From positions 868,290 through 932,289 of the forward strand of contig JAWBNK010000001.1 in NCBI GenBank assembly GCA_038827615.1: a stretch of DNA of 64,000 nt. The letters are read 5' to 3'. Position numbers and translations under genes: made by a program. Shown here piece by piece: positions 34,316 through 43,599 of the stretch. Position 1 is the stretch's first letter; each line of letters opens with the position of its first letter. The DNA is from Thermosphaera sp. Its GTDB lineage: Archaea > Thermoproteota > Thermoprotei_A > Sulfolobales > Desulfurococcaceae. The notes below the pieces were generated by a model, which saw only the letters and a program-made list of their open reading frames with translations, was not told the DNA's origin and searched no databases.

Positions 34316-36397
34316 TCATTGACCAGCTAGATTACGCTCGAACTCTATTACATCCAATACCCATTTGCCAGTCGACTTAAGCCTTCTAATCCTCTCTAGG
34401 TACTCGGAAAAGGAGGCTTCCTCTTTAATTCTCCACTCTTGATAAACTGTTTCAATTACTTCTTTGGCTCTATAATGGTATTTGCATAAATTATCCTGGT
34501 AGGCTTCTCTATTACATATTTTACACTTATTAGAAGGCGTTGTAAAACCCAGCCTCGAAGCTAGTATTTCACCCACTCTAGCCTTATTCTCGTCAAACTT
34601 CCTGATCAACTCTCCGAGAGTTTGTCTAGCTTCTTTTATTACAGCCTCTCTACTAACTACACCCTTCCTTATATCGTTCATTAGTTTTTCAAAATGCCTT
34701 GTCAATTCCACCTTGACCAGTTCGGGAAAGAATGATTCAAGGGTTTCGACGATTCCCAGTCCCAAATCTGTTACAACAACACCTCGACTCGTGTTAACCA
34801 AGTATTTTCTCTCGAATAGTTTTTCAATTATCGTAGCCCTCGTGGCCTCTGTCCCTATCTCAACACTCTCCATCCACCTCAACATACCGATCTTGCTTAT
34901 TCTCTGTGGAGGCTTAGTGTAAGATTTTTTAACAGTAACATCGTCAACCCTGACCCTTTCTCCTTCAACAAATCTCGGTATCTCCCTCACGCTGGGCTTA
35001 TGATACGGGTAATACTTGTACCATCCAGGGTTCTCAATTCTTTGACCACTTGCTTGGAACATCAAACTTTCTCCAGGTAAAGTAAATTTTACAATCGAAT
35101 GATCAACTATGGCCTTGCCTGCGAATACTGCTAGGAATCTTCTAACAATTAAATCGTATATGGCCCATTGTTCGCTGGTGAGCTGAGATGGTTGCACGCC
35201 TGTCGGATATATGGCAGGATGAGCTGGGTCTTCCTTGCTACCTTCCACTGGTTTTAAAAAACCCTTTGTCTCCTTGAAGAGTTCAGATATTAAGGAAGCA
35301 TAGTTTCTTATTTGTGATAGTTTCTGGAAGATCTCCTTATAGTTTAGGGTTGGAGGCAGTTTTTGACTGTTTGTTCTCGGATAACTTATTAATGCGTCAA
35401 GGTAGAGTTGTTCTGCAATCGTTTGTGTTTTAGAAGGGCTAAAGCCATATATTCTAGCAGCTTCCTCCTGTAGGTCCCCGAGATTGAAGGGCGGGGGAGG
35501 AGATATATTAGTCCTATACTCTTCGTAAGACTTAACTATTAAGAAGCCCTCTTTTCTTATCTTCTCAGCCAGTAGATAAGCATCCTTCTTTGTTTCAGGA
35601 GCCTTGCCAATTAGGTCTAAATCTAATCTAGCTCCATTTTTTTCAATGGTTACCCCTATGTTGTACAGGGGTGTTGGTATGAATAAATTTCTATTTACTT
35701 CGACATCAGCTACGTATTTTAAAGTTGGCGTTTGAACCCGCCCAGCGCTGAGAATGATTTTCTTACGCGATGCTCCTTCAACGGCCTTCATCAAGGCTCT
35801 ACTAACATTTATTCCCCACAGCCAATCCAGCTCGTGTCTACAAAGACCCGCTTCGATCATTTCATAATCTAGTCTAGATAATTTCTTGAAGGATTCTCTC
35901 AGCTCCATAGAGGTGAGGCTTGAGAATTTGGCTCTTAAGGCTCTACTGGGATCTCCATTGAACTTTATGATCAAAAATCCTATCACGCTTCCTTCTATAT
36001 CATAGTCGCAGGCATTTACGAAGTAATCAGCATTGCTGCAAAGTTTTCGTAGAACATCCAAGTACTTGTATACGTAACTTTTTCCTTTCTCAACGGCGTA
36101 CAGGGGAGCCCACTCATACGAATAGACTGGGTAACCCTCCTCTCTCGTCACTAAACCATATAAGTGACCGACAGAACTAGCCACCAACACCTGGAGTAAT
36201 CCATTTTGAATCTCGAAGTAGGGAATATCGTTAATTCTCTTAACCGAGTACCTTGAGCTCAAGGCCTCAGCAATCTTTCTAGCTGCCTTGGGTTTTTCAG
36301 CGATAACTAAAACCTTGCCCTTTAGCTCCCAAAGGCTAATATCTCCTGTTTTCTGAAAAACCTCATTCCGAGGAATCCTGTTGTAGCGAGTATACAA
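34316..36397 (-). CDS. topA: Type IA DNA topoisomerase
   Basis: Relaxes DNA by single-strand passage. The TOPRIM domain begins VLVIAEKPKAARKIAEAL and contains NACDYDIEGSVIGF (DxDxEG metal motif). The catalytic tyrosine is in LISYPRTNSQ. Other core landmarks are SAGRVQTPTL and GTEATRATIIEKL. A C-terminal zinc-finger-like CKICNREAYQDNLCKYH is present. The sequence is of the archaeal topoisomerase III-like type and lacks a helicase, so it is not reverse gyrase. The N-terminus carries about 29 extra residues before the TOPRIM if TTG 36397 is used. Confidence 0.95.
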   Translation of the reverse strand: MYTRYNRIPRNEVFQKTGDISLWELKGKVLVIAEKPKAARKIAEALSSRYSVKRINDIPYFEIQNGLLQVLVASSVGHLYGLVTREEGYPVYSYEWAPLYAVEKGKSYVYKYLDVLRKLCSNADYFVNACDYDIEGSVIGFLIIKFNGDPSRALRAKFSSLTSMELRESFKKLSRLDYEMIEAGLCRHELDWLWGINVSRALMKAVEGASRKKIILSAGRVQTPTLKYVADVEVNRNLFIPTPLYNIGVTIEKNGARLDLDLIGKAPETKKDAYLLAEKIRKEGFLIVKSYEEYRTNISPPPPFNLGDLQEEAARIYGFSPSKTQTIAEQLYLDALISYPRTNSQKLPPTLNYKEIFQKLSQIRNYASLISELFKETKGFLKPVEGSKEDPAHPAIYPTGVQPSQLTSEQWAIYDLIVRRFLAVFAGKAIVDHSIVKFTLPGESLMFQASGQRIENPGWYKYYPYHKPSVREIPRFVEGERVRVDDVTVKKSYTKPPQRISKIGMLRWMESVEIGTEATRATIIEKLFERKYLVNTSRGVVVTDLGLGIVETLESFFPELVKVELTRHFEKLMNDIRKGVVSREAVIKEARQTLGELIRKFDENKARVGEILASRLGFTTPSNKCKICNREAYQDNLCKYHYRAKEVIETVYQEWRIKEEASFSEYLERIRRLKSTGKWVLDVIEFERNLAGQ

Positions 36398-36435
36398 TCA
36401 TGGATCCCCGTTGAAAACTCGTCGGTACTCACTCC

Positions 36436-37605
36436 TCACCCTATTGGTATGGGCGTTACAATAATTAGCATAGCGATATAAGGAATTAAGTAAAACCACG
36501 GCCTTTCATTGTCGTAATGGTCAGCGCTCCCTGGATGTTGTCCTTTAGCCACAAACCTTTTCAAGAGTAGTACCACAAGAGATAGCATTAAGTAGTAGAA
36601 CCCGGCAGAATAGTTCGCTAGTATAAGAAAAACTCCAATTGACGCTAGTGAGACAATAACTATGTTTCCCAGTTTCTCATGAGCTCGCGGCGATAACAAG
36701 CTCCTCAATACATGTCCCCCGTCGAGTTGACCAATTGGAAGGAGATTGAGGAATGTGACAATGAATATTATGTAAGTGATAAATAGTAGTGGGTGAATCA
36801 ACAATACTTCACTCTCCAAAGGTCTCAGCCTCAACAACAGCTCCAGTCCCAGCGTTGTTATAGGGATCGAACCAATCTCTCCTGCCTCCGCCAATTTTGT
36901 CGCATCCTCTAATGGAATAGATATTGAGTTGAAAACTCCCACGATCCCTATCAATGCTCCAGCCACCACTCCGAATAATGGTCCTGAAATTCCAAGTCTC
37001 GCGAGATCCCTTCTGGATGGCGGAATAGTTTTCATCATTATTAAAGCTCCAAAAGTTCCTATGAAACCCAGTTGTATTGGAGGAGCTGGAATGAATATTG
37101 GTCCTTCTATCAGAACCCCTTCTCTCTTACTAGATACCATATGTCCGAACTCGTGAAATCCCAGTGCGGCGAGGAATAGAAGAGTGTATAAGAGGGTTGT
37201 TAGATAAACGTCTAAGCCCGTTGATAAACCCAGTTTCGAAGCAATATCCAGGAAGCCGCTTGCTAACCCATACCCTGTCAAGCCAACAGTTATCACGGTC
37301 AACATGGTTAAAAATCGTTTAAACGGGATAGTTTTACTTGGAATGGGCAGGAACCGCAGAATTGGAGTATCGCTTTTCAACTGAGTGATCATGTAACGAT
37401 AGTTTTCAACGAAAAACCTATACAATAACCGGAAACTATCCTTATCGAGTGGTCGGTCAATGTAGAAGTCGTATACTTTTCCATAAACACTCTGATACTC
37501 GCTAAGACCTACTACTGATACTCCACGTCTCGATAATTGTTGATAAATACTTTCTAACATCAGGCGTGAGGAGTCTGCTGACTGGTACGAGCTCGTATTT
37601 TCCAT
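36436..37605 (-). CDS. Site-2 protease family membrane metalloprotease (M50)
   Basis: Intramembrane zinc protease. HEFGH in a membrane helix is the HExxH site, and NLLPIGQLDGGHVL is the second NxxPxxxLDG motif. At least six hydrophobic segments are visible after a soluble N-terminal domain of about 90 residues. ATG 37605 is supported by GGAGGATTGAAT, though it lies inside the 3' end of the RpoK gene (104-base overlap); ATG 37560 would reduce that to 59 bases. Substrates unknown. Confidence 0.9.
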   Translation of the reverse strand: MENTSSYQSADSSRLMLESIYQQLSRRGVSVVGLSEYQSVYGKVYDFYIDRPLDKDSFRLLYRFFVENYRYMITQLKSDTPILRFLPIPSKTIPFKRFLTMLTVITVGLTGYGLASGFLDIASKLGLSTGLDVYLTTLLYTLLFLAALGFHEFGHMVSSKREGVLIEGPIFIPAPPIQLGFIGTFGALIMMKTIPPSRRDLARLGISGPLFGVVAGALIGIVGVFNSISIPLEDATKLAEAGEIGSIPITTLGLELLLRLRPLESEVLLIHPLLFITYIIFIVTFLNLLPIGQLDGGHVLRSLLSPRAHEKLGNIVIVSLASIGVFLILANYSAGFYYLMLSLVVLLLKRFVAKGQHPGSADHYDNERPWFYLIPYIAMLIIVTPIPIG

Positions 37606-37825
37606 ATTCAATCCTCCTACGAATAGACATAGGTAAGCTTGTTTTTAACAACTCGTATATGGCTACGGCAACGGGATCTTTAATATTCAACTCGCTAACC
37701 TCTATGAGAGGGGGAGCACCAAGCGACAGCTGGAGGGCCCTAGCTCCGATTACTCTAGCAAGCTCAAATCTCGTAAGCCGTGAGGCAAACACCTGTGAAT
37801 ATATCTTCTGAACATCTACGCTCAT
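37502..37825 (-). CDS. rpoK: RNA polymerase subunit K with C-terminal extension
   Basis: Archaeal counterpart of bacterial omega and eukaryotic Rpb6. The conserved block LTRFELARVIGARALQLSLG and APPLIEV, followed by the DPVAVAIYELLK and PMSIRRR segments, marks the subunit. Typical archaeal RpoK ends near YELVPV; here about 25 further residues follow (RLLTPDVRKYLSTIIETW). ATG 37825 is preferred (AAAGGTG upstream); GTG 37837 is an alternative. The C-terminal extension is encoded inside the overlap with the M50 protease gene. Confidence 0.9.
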   Translation of the reverse strand: MSVDVQKIYSQVFASRLTRFELARVIGARALQLSLGAPPLIEVSELNIKDPVAVAIYELLKTSLPMSIRRRIEYGKYELVPVSRLLTPDVRKYLSTIIETWSISSRS

Positions 37826-37925
37826 TACCCAAGACACCTTTCAAAAGCAGGGCAATATTCAAAAATGATGTATAGGATTTATAAATCCAAACATAGTGTT
37901 TGGGAAAAAGATTAGTTTATTCTAC

Positions 37926-39578
37926 TTACTCGAAACTCCCGGGCGAGGGCATTTCTCCGCCTTCCTTCTTACCCTTCTCTTCCTTCTTTACTGGGCTGGC
38001 GGCAATTATGTCGTCTATCTTCATGATGGTTATGGCTGCTTCCGCGGCCGTCTTTATCATCGACTCCTTGACCAGCAATGGTTCAATAACGTTAACCTCA
38101 ATCATGTTCTCCCTAACCTCTCCGGTGACCACATCTATTCCAGCATACTTCTTTCCTTCGCTGTGAAGTTGCCTGAGTTTCATCAGTGTCTCCAACGGGT
38201 CCTTGCCACTAGATTCTGCAAGAATCAGCGGGATCTCCTCGATAGCTGATGCAAAGGCTTCGATAGCCAGCTGCTCCTTACCACCCACCTTAGCAGCAAA
38301 CTCTCTTAGCCTCATGGCAAGCTCGATTTCTACGGCACCGCCGCCTGGAACTATCTTAGGAACCCTCATAACGTTTCTCAGTACGTTTAACGCGTCCTTT
38401 AGACTTCTCTCAATCTCATCCATGACCATATCGTTCGCTCCTCTTATCAAGATAGTGACAGCCTTCGGGTTCTTGCACCCCTCTATGAACACCATCTTAT
38501 CATTACCTATCCTTCTCTCCTCGACGAGCGCGGCATATCCGAGGTCTTCCGGCTTCAAATCTCTGACACTGCTCACTATTTTACCGCCAGAGGCTCTTTC
38601 AAGCTTCTCTAGATCGCTCCTTTTCACTCTTCTCACAGCCATGATGCCCTTCTTAGCGAGGAAGTGTTGAGCCACTTCGTCAATACCTTTCTGACATATG
38701 ACGACGTTTGCCCCTGAAGCAGCAATCTTCTCAACCATTTCTTTTAATAGATTTGCTTCTTCATCAAGGAATGCTTTGATTAATTCAGGGCTAGAGATGT
38801 TTATTTTCGCTGTTATCTCTGGTTTCTCCACCTCTAGGGCTGCGTCTAGCAGGGCTATTTTAGCATTCTCAACTCTCCTGGGCATGCCGGGGTGGACTAC
38901 TTCCTTATCGATTACAATGCCTTTTATCAGTTGAGTGTCGATAACGTTTCCTCCCTTCTTCTTCTCAATTTTCACATCATCCGTCTTAAAGTCGTAAGTT
39001 CCGTTTTCCTTTGACTCGGCCACTGTTAGAGCCGCTTCGATAGTCATGTCGGCAAGCTTGTTTGAAATCACATTTCCTCCAATATACTTGCTTGAGATCG
39101 TGGTCATGACAACTTTTTTCAAAGCTTCTCTATCGGTTGGCTCAACCTTGTATGCTATCTCACTTAAGAACCTGAGGGATTCTCTTAACGCCTTGGTGTA
39201 TCCTTCAATTATTATGCTTGGATGAATGTTCTGATCGAGAAGCTCCTCAGCCTTCGTCAAGAAGGCTCCAGCTAAGACTACAGCGCTGGTTGTCCCATCT
39301 CCGACCTCGGCGTCCTGAGCCTTCGCAACCTCTACAAGGAGTTTAGCTGCAGGGTGTTGAACCTCCATTTCTTTGACAATGGTGGCTCCATCATTAGTAA
39401 CTGTAACATCTCCAAAACTATCGACCAGCATTTTATCTAATCCGCGTGGACCAAGGCTGGTTCTTAAAACCTCGGCGAGTGCCCTAGCGGCTGCAATATT
39501 TCCTCTTAATGCCTCTCTACCTATCGTTCTTCTAGTTCCCTCTTTCAATACAAGTACAGGTATTCCATACATCGCCAT
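37926..39578 (-). CDS. Thermosome subunit (group II chaperonin)
   Basis: ATP-dependent protein folding chamber. Landmarks are [27 protein letters not shown] near the N-terminus, [14 protein letters not shown] (catalytic aspartates), the apical region with [14 protein letters not shown], and [12 protein letters not shown]. The C-terminal tail is charged with Gly ([17 protein letters not shown]). 550 residues. ATG 39578 with GGTGAG six bases upstream. A clear promoter precedes it. Only one chaperonin gene is in this window; other subunits may lie elsewhere. Confidence 0.97.
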   Translation of the reverse strand: MAMYGIPVLVLKEGTRRTIGREALRGNIAAARALAEVLRTSLGPRGLDKMLVDSFGDVTVTNDGATIVKEMEVQHPAAKLLVEVAKAQDAEVGDGTTSAVVLAGAFLTKAEELLDQNIHPSIIIEGYTKALRESLRFLSEIAYKVEPTDREALKKVVMTTISSKYIGGNVISNKLADMTIEAALTVAESKENGTYDFKTDDVKIEKKKGGNVIDTQLIKGIVIDKEVVHPGMPRRVENAKIALLDAALEVEKPEITAKINISSPELIKAFLDEEANLLKEMVEKIAASGANVVICQKGIDEVAQHFLAKKGIMAVRRVKRSDLEKLERASGGKIVSSVRDLKPEDLGYAALVEERRIGNDKMVFIEGCKNPKAVTILIRGANDMVMDEIERSLKDALNVLRNVMRVPKIVPGGGAVEIELAMRLREFAAKVGGKEQLAIEAFASAIEEIPLILAESSGKDPLETLMKLRQLHSEGKKYAGIDVVTGEVRENMIEVNVIEPLLVKESMIKTAAEAAITIMKIDDIIAASPVKKEEKGKKEGGEMPSPGSFE

Positions 39579-39632
39579 TCATGCTCACCTAATCATTGAC
39601 TAGAATCCATTATTAAATAGACAGAAGGGCTT

Positions 39633-39642
39633 CTATATAAAC
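39633..39642 (-). promoter_or_regulatory. TATA box of the thermosome gene
   Basis: On the minus strand GTTTATATAG, preceded by the A-rich BRE-like GAAAA, lies about 55 bases before the thermosome ATG. It predicts a transcription start near 39610 and a short leader containing the GGTGAG ribosome-binding site. This is one of the clearest archaeal promoters in the window. Confidence 0.6.
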
Positions 39643-39722
39643 TTTTCGTATCCATGGGAATCGTGTGAGAAGTTAGTTTTAAAGATTGGTTAAAACAAAG
39701 AGGTAAACAAGCATGTGACCGC

Positions 39723-40082
39723 GTGAACGAAATGTACGAGCTAACCAGTAGAGAAGAGTTAGAAAGAGCCTTGATGTCTAATGATCTAGTTATAATAGAA
39801 TACTACCTTCCAGACGATGATGAGAGCTTTATTCTTTCCGAAGTAATAAGGGAGCTCGAGAAAACAATAGATCCGAACATTCTCGTTTGCAGAGTGGATG
39901 CTACGAGGCAGGACATCTTGGGTGAAAAACTATCGCAAACCCCTATTGTTCGAGTTTACTATAAAGGGTCTATAGTGTTTGAGCAAAAAGGGGTTTTCAA
40001 AGACAAGGAGTTGAATCTTCAAGTTTTAAGACGGGGCATACGTTCAACGCTCAACTCTAAAGGAATACGTGCTCGAATATGA
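39723..40082 (+). CDS. Thioredoxin-fold protein lacking the CxxC active site
   Basis: A 119-residue protein with the thioredoxin strand-helix order: LVIIEYYLPDDDESFILSEV in place of the usual CGPC helix, then LVCRVDATRQDILGEKL, and QTPIVRVYYKGSIV with the cis-proline position (TPI) preserved. The residues where the redox cysteines should be are acidic/serine, so it is unlikely to be an oxidoreductase and may be a binding or chaperone protein. GTG 39723. It diverges from the thermosome gene. Confidence 0.7.
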   Translation: MNEMYELTSREELERALMSNDLVIIEYYLPDDDESFILSEVIRELEKTIDPNILVCRVDATRQDILGEKLSQTPIVRVYYKGSIVFEQKGVFKDKELNLQVLRRGIRSTLNSKGIRARI

Positions 40083-40102
40083 TTTAACGCCAAAGGATTG
40101 AT

Positions 40103-40933
40103 TTAGATCTTGACATCCCTTTCGTTTATACTCTCCACTATGAAGTGAATATCGGAGGGCTTTAAGTGAATCAAATAGTAAATCCTACCGGGGATTACGC
40201 TTTTCGAGCGGGGTGAGAAGACGCCGCTTGAGTTTGCTAAAACATACCCTATCTCCAGCACGCTCCTCAATTCAGCAACGCTCGCCGATTCAACATATAA
40301 TTTAAATTTGTTGTTAAAATCTAGCTGAGACCTAACGTATTGCTCGTTCACAATCCTTCCGCACACGAGGCAGGAAAGATCGCTTCCTAAGCTATTAAAC
40401 CCGCAATGTGGGCATTGAATAAAGTCTTTCGATACGCTCTTATTCCAAATGGTTTGAAGAATCATGATTAATTCCTCCCTCCCGTATTTACGGGATAGAG
40501 AATATAGTTTCGATATGTTAGGGATTATAGCTCTCCCGCCGCGATAAACCACGTATTCCAGGGTTTTTTCATCGAGATCATCTGAAGCCTCTATGATTCT
40601 ATGAGCAATAAGCTCGTAGAATCCTTCTAGATTTCTCTTAATCCTTTTAATAATCGTCTCACCATCTGGTTTAGTCGAATAACCCATTGTAACTGCCTCT
40701 ATTATCTCGCGGGATATTTGGGTCTTCAATTCCTCAGGAATGTTTAATTCGCTCAACCCAAGGAACTCTAAAACATCCTTGGAATACTTTGATATTAAAT
40801 CATCGATTGAAAATGTTTTGGAAGTCTTCTTTTTAGCGACTACGGGTTTAGCATCGCCTCGTCGAGCCTCCTCTCCACTCTTCTCCCGTAGGATTTTTGA
40901 TTCGGTTTTCCTAGGACGAGGAATTAGAAACAC
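40103..40933 (-). CDS. Zinc-ribbon-containing protein, unknown function
   Basis: A 276-residue protein: a basic low-complexity N-terminus, a helical domain (about 40-160), one zinc ribbon CPHCGFNSLGSDLSCLVCG (about 175-195) and a C-terminal domain with LKPSDIHFIVESI. No enzymatic motif. It is the last gene of the five-gene minus-strand unit that includes the PPP-family phosphatase; only 12 bases separate it from the gene before it. I do not recognise a family. Confidence 0.65.
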   Translation of the reverse strand: MFLIPRPRKTESKILREKSGEEARRGDAKPVVAKKKTSKTFSIDDLISKYSKDVLEFLGLSELNIPEELKTQISREIIEAVTMGYSTKPDGETIIKRIKRNLEGFYELIAHRIIEASDDLDEKTLEYVVYRGGRAIIPNISKLYSLSRKYGREELIMILQTIWNKSVSKDFIQCPHCGFNSLGSDLSCLVCGRIVNEQYVRSQLDFNNKFKLYVESASVAELRSVLEIGYVLANSSGVFSPRSKSVIPGRIYYLIHLKPSDIHFIVESINERDVKI

Positions 40934-40945
40934 CCTGAAGAAGGG

Positions 40946-41293
40946 TTAGATGGAAACGCCCTCAGGTATTCGGGCGTGTCTGGCCAGGGCGCCTGATTTT
41001 TCGAGATAGTTTCCTATGATATAACTCAATATTAGTTTGGCTATTTGAGGTTTATCTCTGAGTCTTAGTAAGAATTCTCTGATATCGGAGACGTCTCCCC
41101 GGCCCTTAAATACTTCTTTCTTAACAGAGTTCACAATCGTTATTAATAATTCTTCATAGTCTTCTTCGGACTCTAGACTGTCGCCATAATACCTCTCCAA
41201 TAATTCCTCGAGAATGTCGCCGATGACCTCATCCACCATTTCGACAATGGATTCTTCCTCGACTTTATCCAACAGTGCCACCCGATAACCCAT
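40946..41293 (-). CDS. Small acidic helical protein, unknown function
   Basis: A 115-residue, strongly acidic all-helical protein (EESIVEMVDEVIGDILEELL) with a basic, Arg-rich C-terminal stretch (ALARHARIPEGVSI). ATG 41293. It lies between the phosphatase and the zinc-ribbon gene with short gaps on both sides (31 and 12 bases). No family recognised. The close coupling to the zinc-ribbon gene suggests the two products form a complex. Confidence 0.65.
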   Translation of the reverse strand: MGYRVALLDKVEEESIVEMVDEVIGDILEELLERYYGDSLESEEDYEELLITIVNSVKKEVFKGRGDVSDIREFLLRLRDKPQIAKLILSYIIGNYLEKSGALARHARIPEGVSI

Positions 41294-41324
41294 TAAAAGA
41301 ATACCAGTTTATAAACCGTATTTT

Positions 41325-42248
41325 TCAATACTCGACGCGAATTTTAGCGAGATCTAACTTGTAGTTATCCTCTTGTGGATTGTAAACGTATTCAACTACC
41401 CCAATAACGTCTAGTCCATACGGGATGGCCGCGTCGAAAACCGTTATAACTAATCCTTCGTGTGAAGTATTATATCCATAGGCTACCTCATGACTTCTCA
41501 CAATATACTTACCTCTTATCAGATTTAGAGCGCGGGCGGTTACTTTTTTGCCATACAATCTTCCAGCCCCGCGTGGAGATTCCAGAAAATCCACGTTTAG
41601 ATCTATAGGATCGTTCCACAGGACTTCCTCGATTATCTTAGGGTGAAATACCTTAGAGTCCAAAGAGAAGGCGTCGCGAAAACTATCTGTTTCCAAGACC
41701 TTAACGGGAGGTCCTCCATGGAGCATTAACAACTCTCCTTGAACGTAGGCGACCAGAGGGAGTTTTTCGAAAAGCTTCTGAAACAAGCTATACAACTCGC
41801 CACCCTTATCTCCATATTTGGCTGCCAAGATGGATGGAAAATCGTGAGGATGAGGTATGAGCCAAGCAGGCGGTTCATGATTCCCTCTCAGGAGGATAAA
41901 TTTATCCTCGTATTTAGTTTTTAGGTAAAGGATGGCCGCAAGGGTCTCGACCTGGTAGTCCCCTCTATCAACATAATCTCCGAGAAAGACGAATACATGA
42001 GAATCTTCCTTCAAGAATTCATACTTTTTCTCTAAAATATTGAGTAGTGAGTGAATATCTCCATGTAAGTCTCCAATAATGTGTAAGTTAACACCTCTTT
42101 TGATTTCGACCACACCGGGCTCGTGAAAAACGAAGTTCCCAGAACTCTTCCAGAGGACGTCGATGGACTCTTCTATCAGTTCTGATAGTTCCCGGTAATC
42201 TGCGGATATAGCCAGTACTTCTTTAACAATCTCCTCTAACTTCTTCAT
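41325..42248 (-). CDS. PPP-family serine/threonine protein phosphatase
   Basis: Complete PPP metallophosphatase signature: GDLHG (59-63), GDYVDRGD (90-97), RGNHE (121-125), a LMLHGG motif and RSHEV near the C-terminus. The N-terminal 55 residues form a helical extension absent from compact archaeal PP1 types. ATG 42248 gives 307 residues and a 19-base gap to the upstream gene; upstream in-frame codons run into that gene. It would dephosphorylate Ser/Thr phosphoproteins; targets unknown. Confidence 0.92.
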   Translation of the reverse strand: MKKLEEIVKEVLAISADYRELSELIEESIDVLWKSSGNFVFHEPGVVEIKRGVNLHIIGDLHGDIHSLLNILEKKYEFLKEDSHVFVFLGDYVDRGDYQVETLAAILYLKTKYEDKFILLRGNHEPPAWLIPHPHDFPSILAAKYGDKGGELYSLFQKLFEKLPLVAYVQGELLMLHGGPPVKVLETDSFRDAFSLDSKVFHPKIIEEVLWNDPIDLNVDFLESPRGAGRLYGKKVTARALNLIRGKYIVRSHEVAYGYNTSHEGLVITVFDAAIPYGLDVIGVVEYVYNPQEDNYKLDLAKIRVEY

Positions 42249-42267
42249 CTTTATCTTCCACTTATGA

Positions 42268-43188
42268 CTATTCGAGAAGAGTAATATAAGGATAAATCTC
42301 GTAGGTAGAACTTTCAATAGTTTCATGATGTACTCTCGGGTCGTTAAGTTTGAACGGATCGAACCATCCGTGTAGTACTGCAATGGCTGGTTGCTTACTC
42401 AACAAATTGATCTGGTCAACCCCGACTAAGAGGCCATTCTTAAACATCGTATTCACAAGCCTGCTCATGAGCGATATTGTAGGAGATACTATTCTGGCGA
42501 GGGAATAAACCCCTCCCGTCCTGTAGATGAGTCTGGGATACGTCAAATCTTTCACATGGTTGTAGTAGTGGAACAATATGTTCTTAAGCATATATTTCTT
42601 CGAGATATGGGCTAGTATATCTGTGACTCTAACATCTCCCTGAAGTGGAGGGTTGAATAGATTGTACATTTCAAATATGATTAATTCATCAATGCTGTCT
42701 TTAGGAGGAACAAGCTGAGACTCATCGATCAACTTAAAATCAATTCTCCGCTCCGTGTAATTTTCCAGGGGGATGATGACGTCTTCAACAGTACCGGAAA
42801 AAACTATGTTGCAAATCTGCGTATTTATTTCTAAGACTTCCTCGGGGATGGGGGCTCGCTCTAAAATATACATTATTAACAAGGGTTTTCTACTAAATGA
42901 ATAATAGATAGAAAGGATTCGACGTTTATTATCAATGCAAGCTGATACCTCTGCCTTTTGTGTCATTTCAATCATCAAGAATGTGGGTCGCCGCGATCCC
43001 AAGGGCTTCATTAGAATGTTGTAGTATTTGAATAAGACTTCATTCTCAAACCCTTTCGAAATAAGGTGTGAAATATGCGATGGCTTCAAGCCGAGCTTTT
43101 TTGAAACCTCCTTGAGGCTTGCCCCTTCATTGTACAGCTCTATTATCCTCAAAAGGTCATGAAGTTGGGAGTATGAGAGCTTAGACAT
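42268..43188 (-). CDS. Putative helix-turn-helix regulator
   Basis: A 306-residue protein whose first 60 residues form a helix-turn-helix (LHDLLRIIELYNEGASLKEVSKKLGLKPSHISHLI). The remainder is a mixed alpha/beta region of unknown type (EMTQKAEVSACIDNKRRILS, then a helical part). It lies directly upstream of the phosphatase gene with a 19-base gap, and six bases downstream of the gene at 43554. Regulation of its own operon is plausible but not shown. No family recognised beyond the HTH. Confidence 0.65.
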   Translation of the reverse strand: MSKLSYSQLHDLLRIIELYNEGASLKEVSKKLGLKPSHISHLISKGFENEVLFKYYNILMKPLGSRRPTFLMIEMTQKAEVSACIDNKRRILSIYYSFSRKPLLIMYILERAPIPEEVLEINTQICNIVFSGTVEDVIIPLENYTERRIDFKLIDESQLVPPKDSIDELIIFEMYNLFNPPLQGDVRVTDILAHISKKYMLKNILFHYYNHVKDLTYPRLIYRTGGVYSLARIVSPTISLMSRLVNTMFKNGLLVGVDQINLLSKQPAIAVLHGWFDPFKLNDPRVHHETIESSTYEIYPYITLLE

Positions 43189-43194
43189 GAGGAT

Positions 43195-43554
43195 TCATCC
43201 AATACAGGATGCTAATAGTACATTGACATACTCTTGTTTTAATTCAGATATTGAAAGCTTTATGTGGGCCTTGTAATAATCACCTTCTTTTTCCACTAAA
43301 AAGCCCCGACTCTCCAACTCATCTACTCTATCCGACTTTAGAGTGGCCGTGGAGTAGGTTAGCTTAAGGGAGTCCTCACCAATTTTTACAAGCAAAACCT
43401 CATCGTCTCCGAATATTCTGAAGAGTACGAACTCGTGTAGTCCTCCTGTAAGGTCTCGTTCACTTATACGTTTTTCAACGACTTTCTTTCCTGCAACCCT
43501 ATTTTTCAGAAAATCTCTAATCCACTCAACAACCTCTGATTCAGTGGCTACCAT
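43195..43554 (-). CDS. Small hypothetical protein, first gene of the phosphatase unit
   Basis: A 119-residue alpha/beta protein (ESEVVEWIRDFLKNRVAGKK, FVLFRIFGDDEVLLVKIGED). ATG 43554 is supported by GGTGGTG six bases upstream; GTG codons at 43566 and 43563 are alternatives. It opens the five-gene minus-strand set that continues through the HTH protein and the phosphatase. No conserved cysteines or catalytic motif. Not recognised. Confidence 0.6.
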   Translation of the reverse strand: MVATESEVVEWIRDFLKNRVAGKKVVEKRISERDLTGGLHEFVLFRIFGDDEVLLVKIGEDSLKLTYSTATLKSDRVDELESRGFLVEKEGDYYKAHIKLSISELKQEYVNVLLASCIG

Positions 43555-43599
43555 TTTCTTCACCACCTAAGGTTCAGACGCGGCCAAGGTTCAACATCC

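Noticed and set aside
38203-38670. 155-codon frame antisense to the thermosome
   Set aside because: The thermosome frame is certain; the antisense translation is compositionally biased with no motif.
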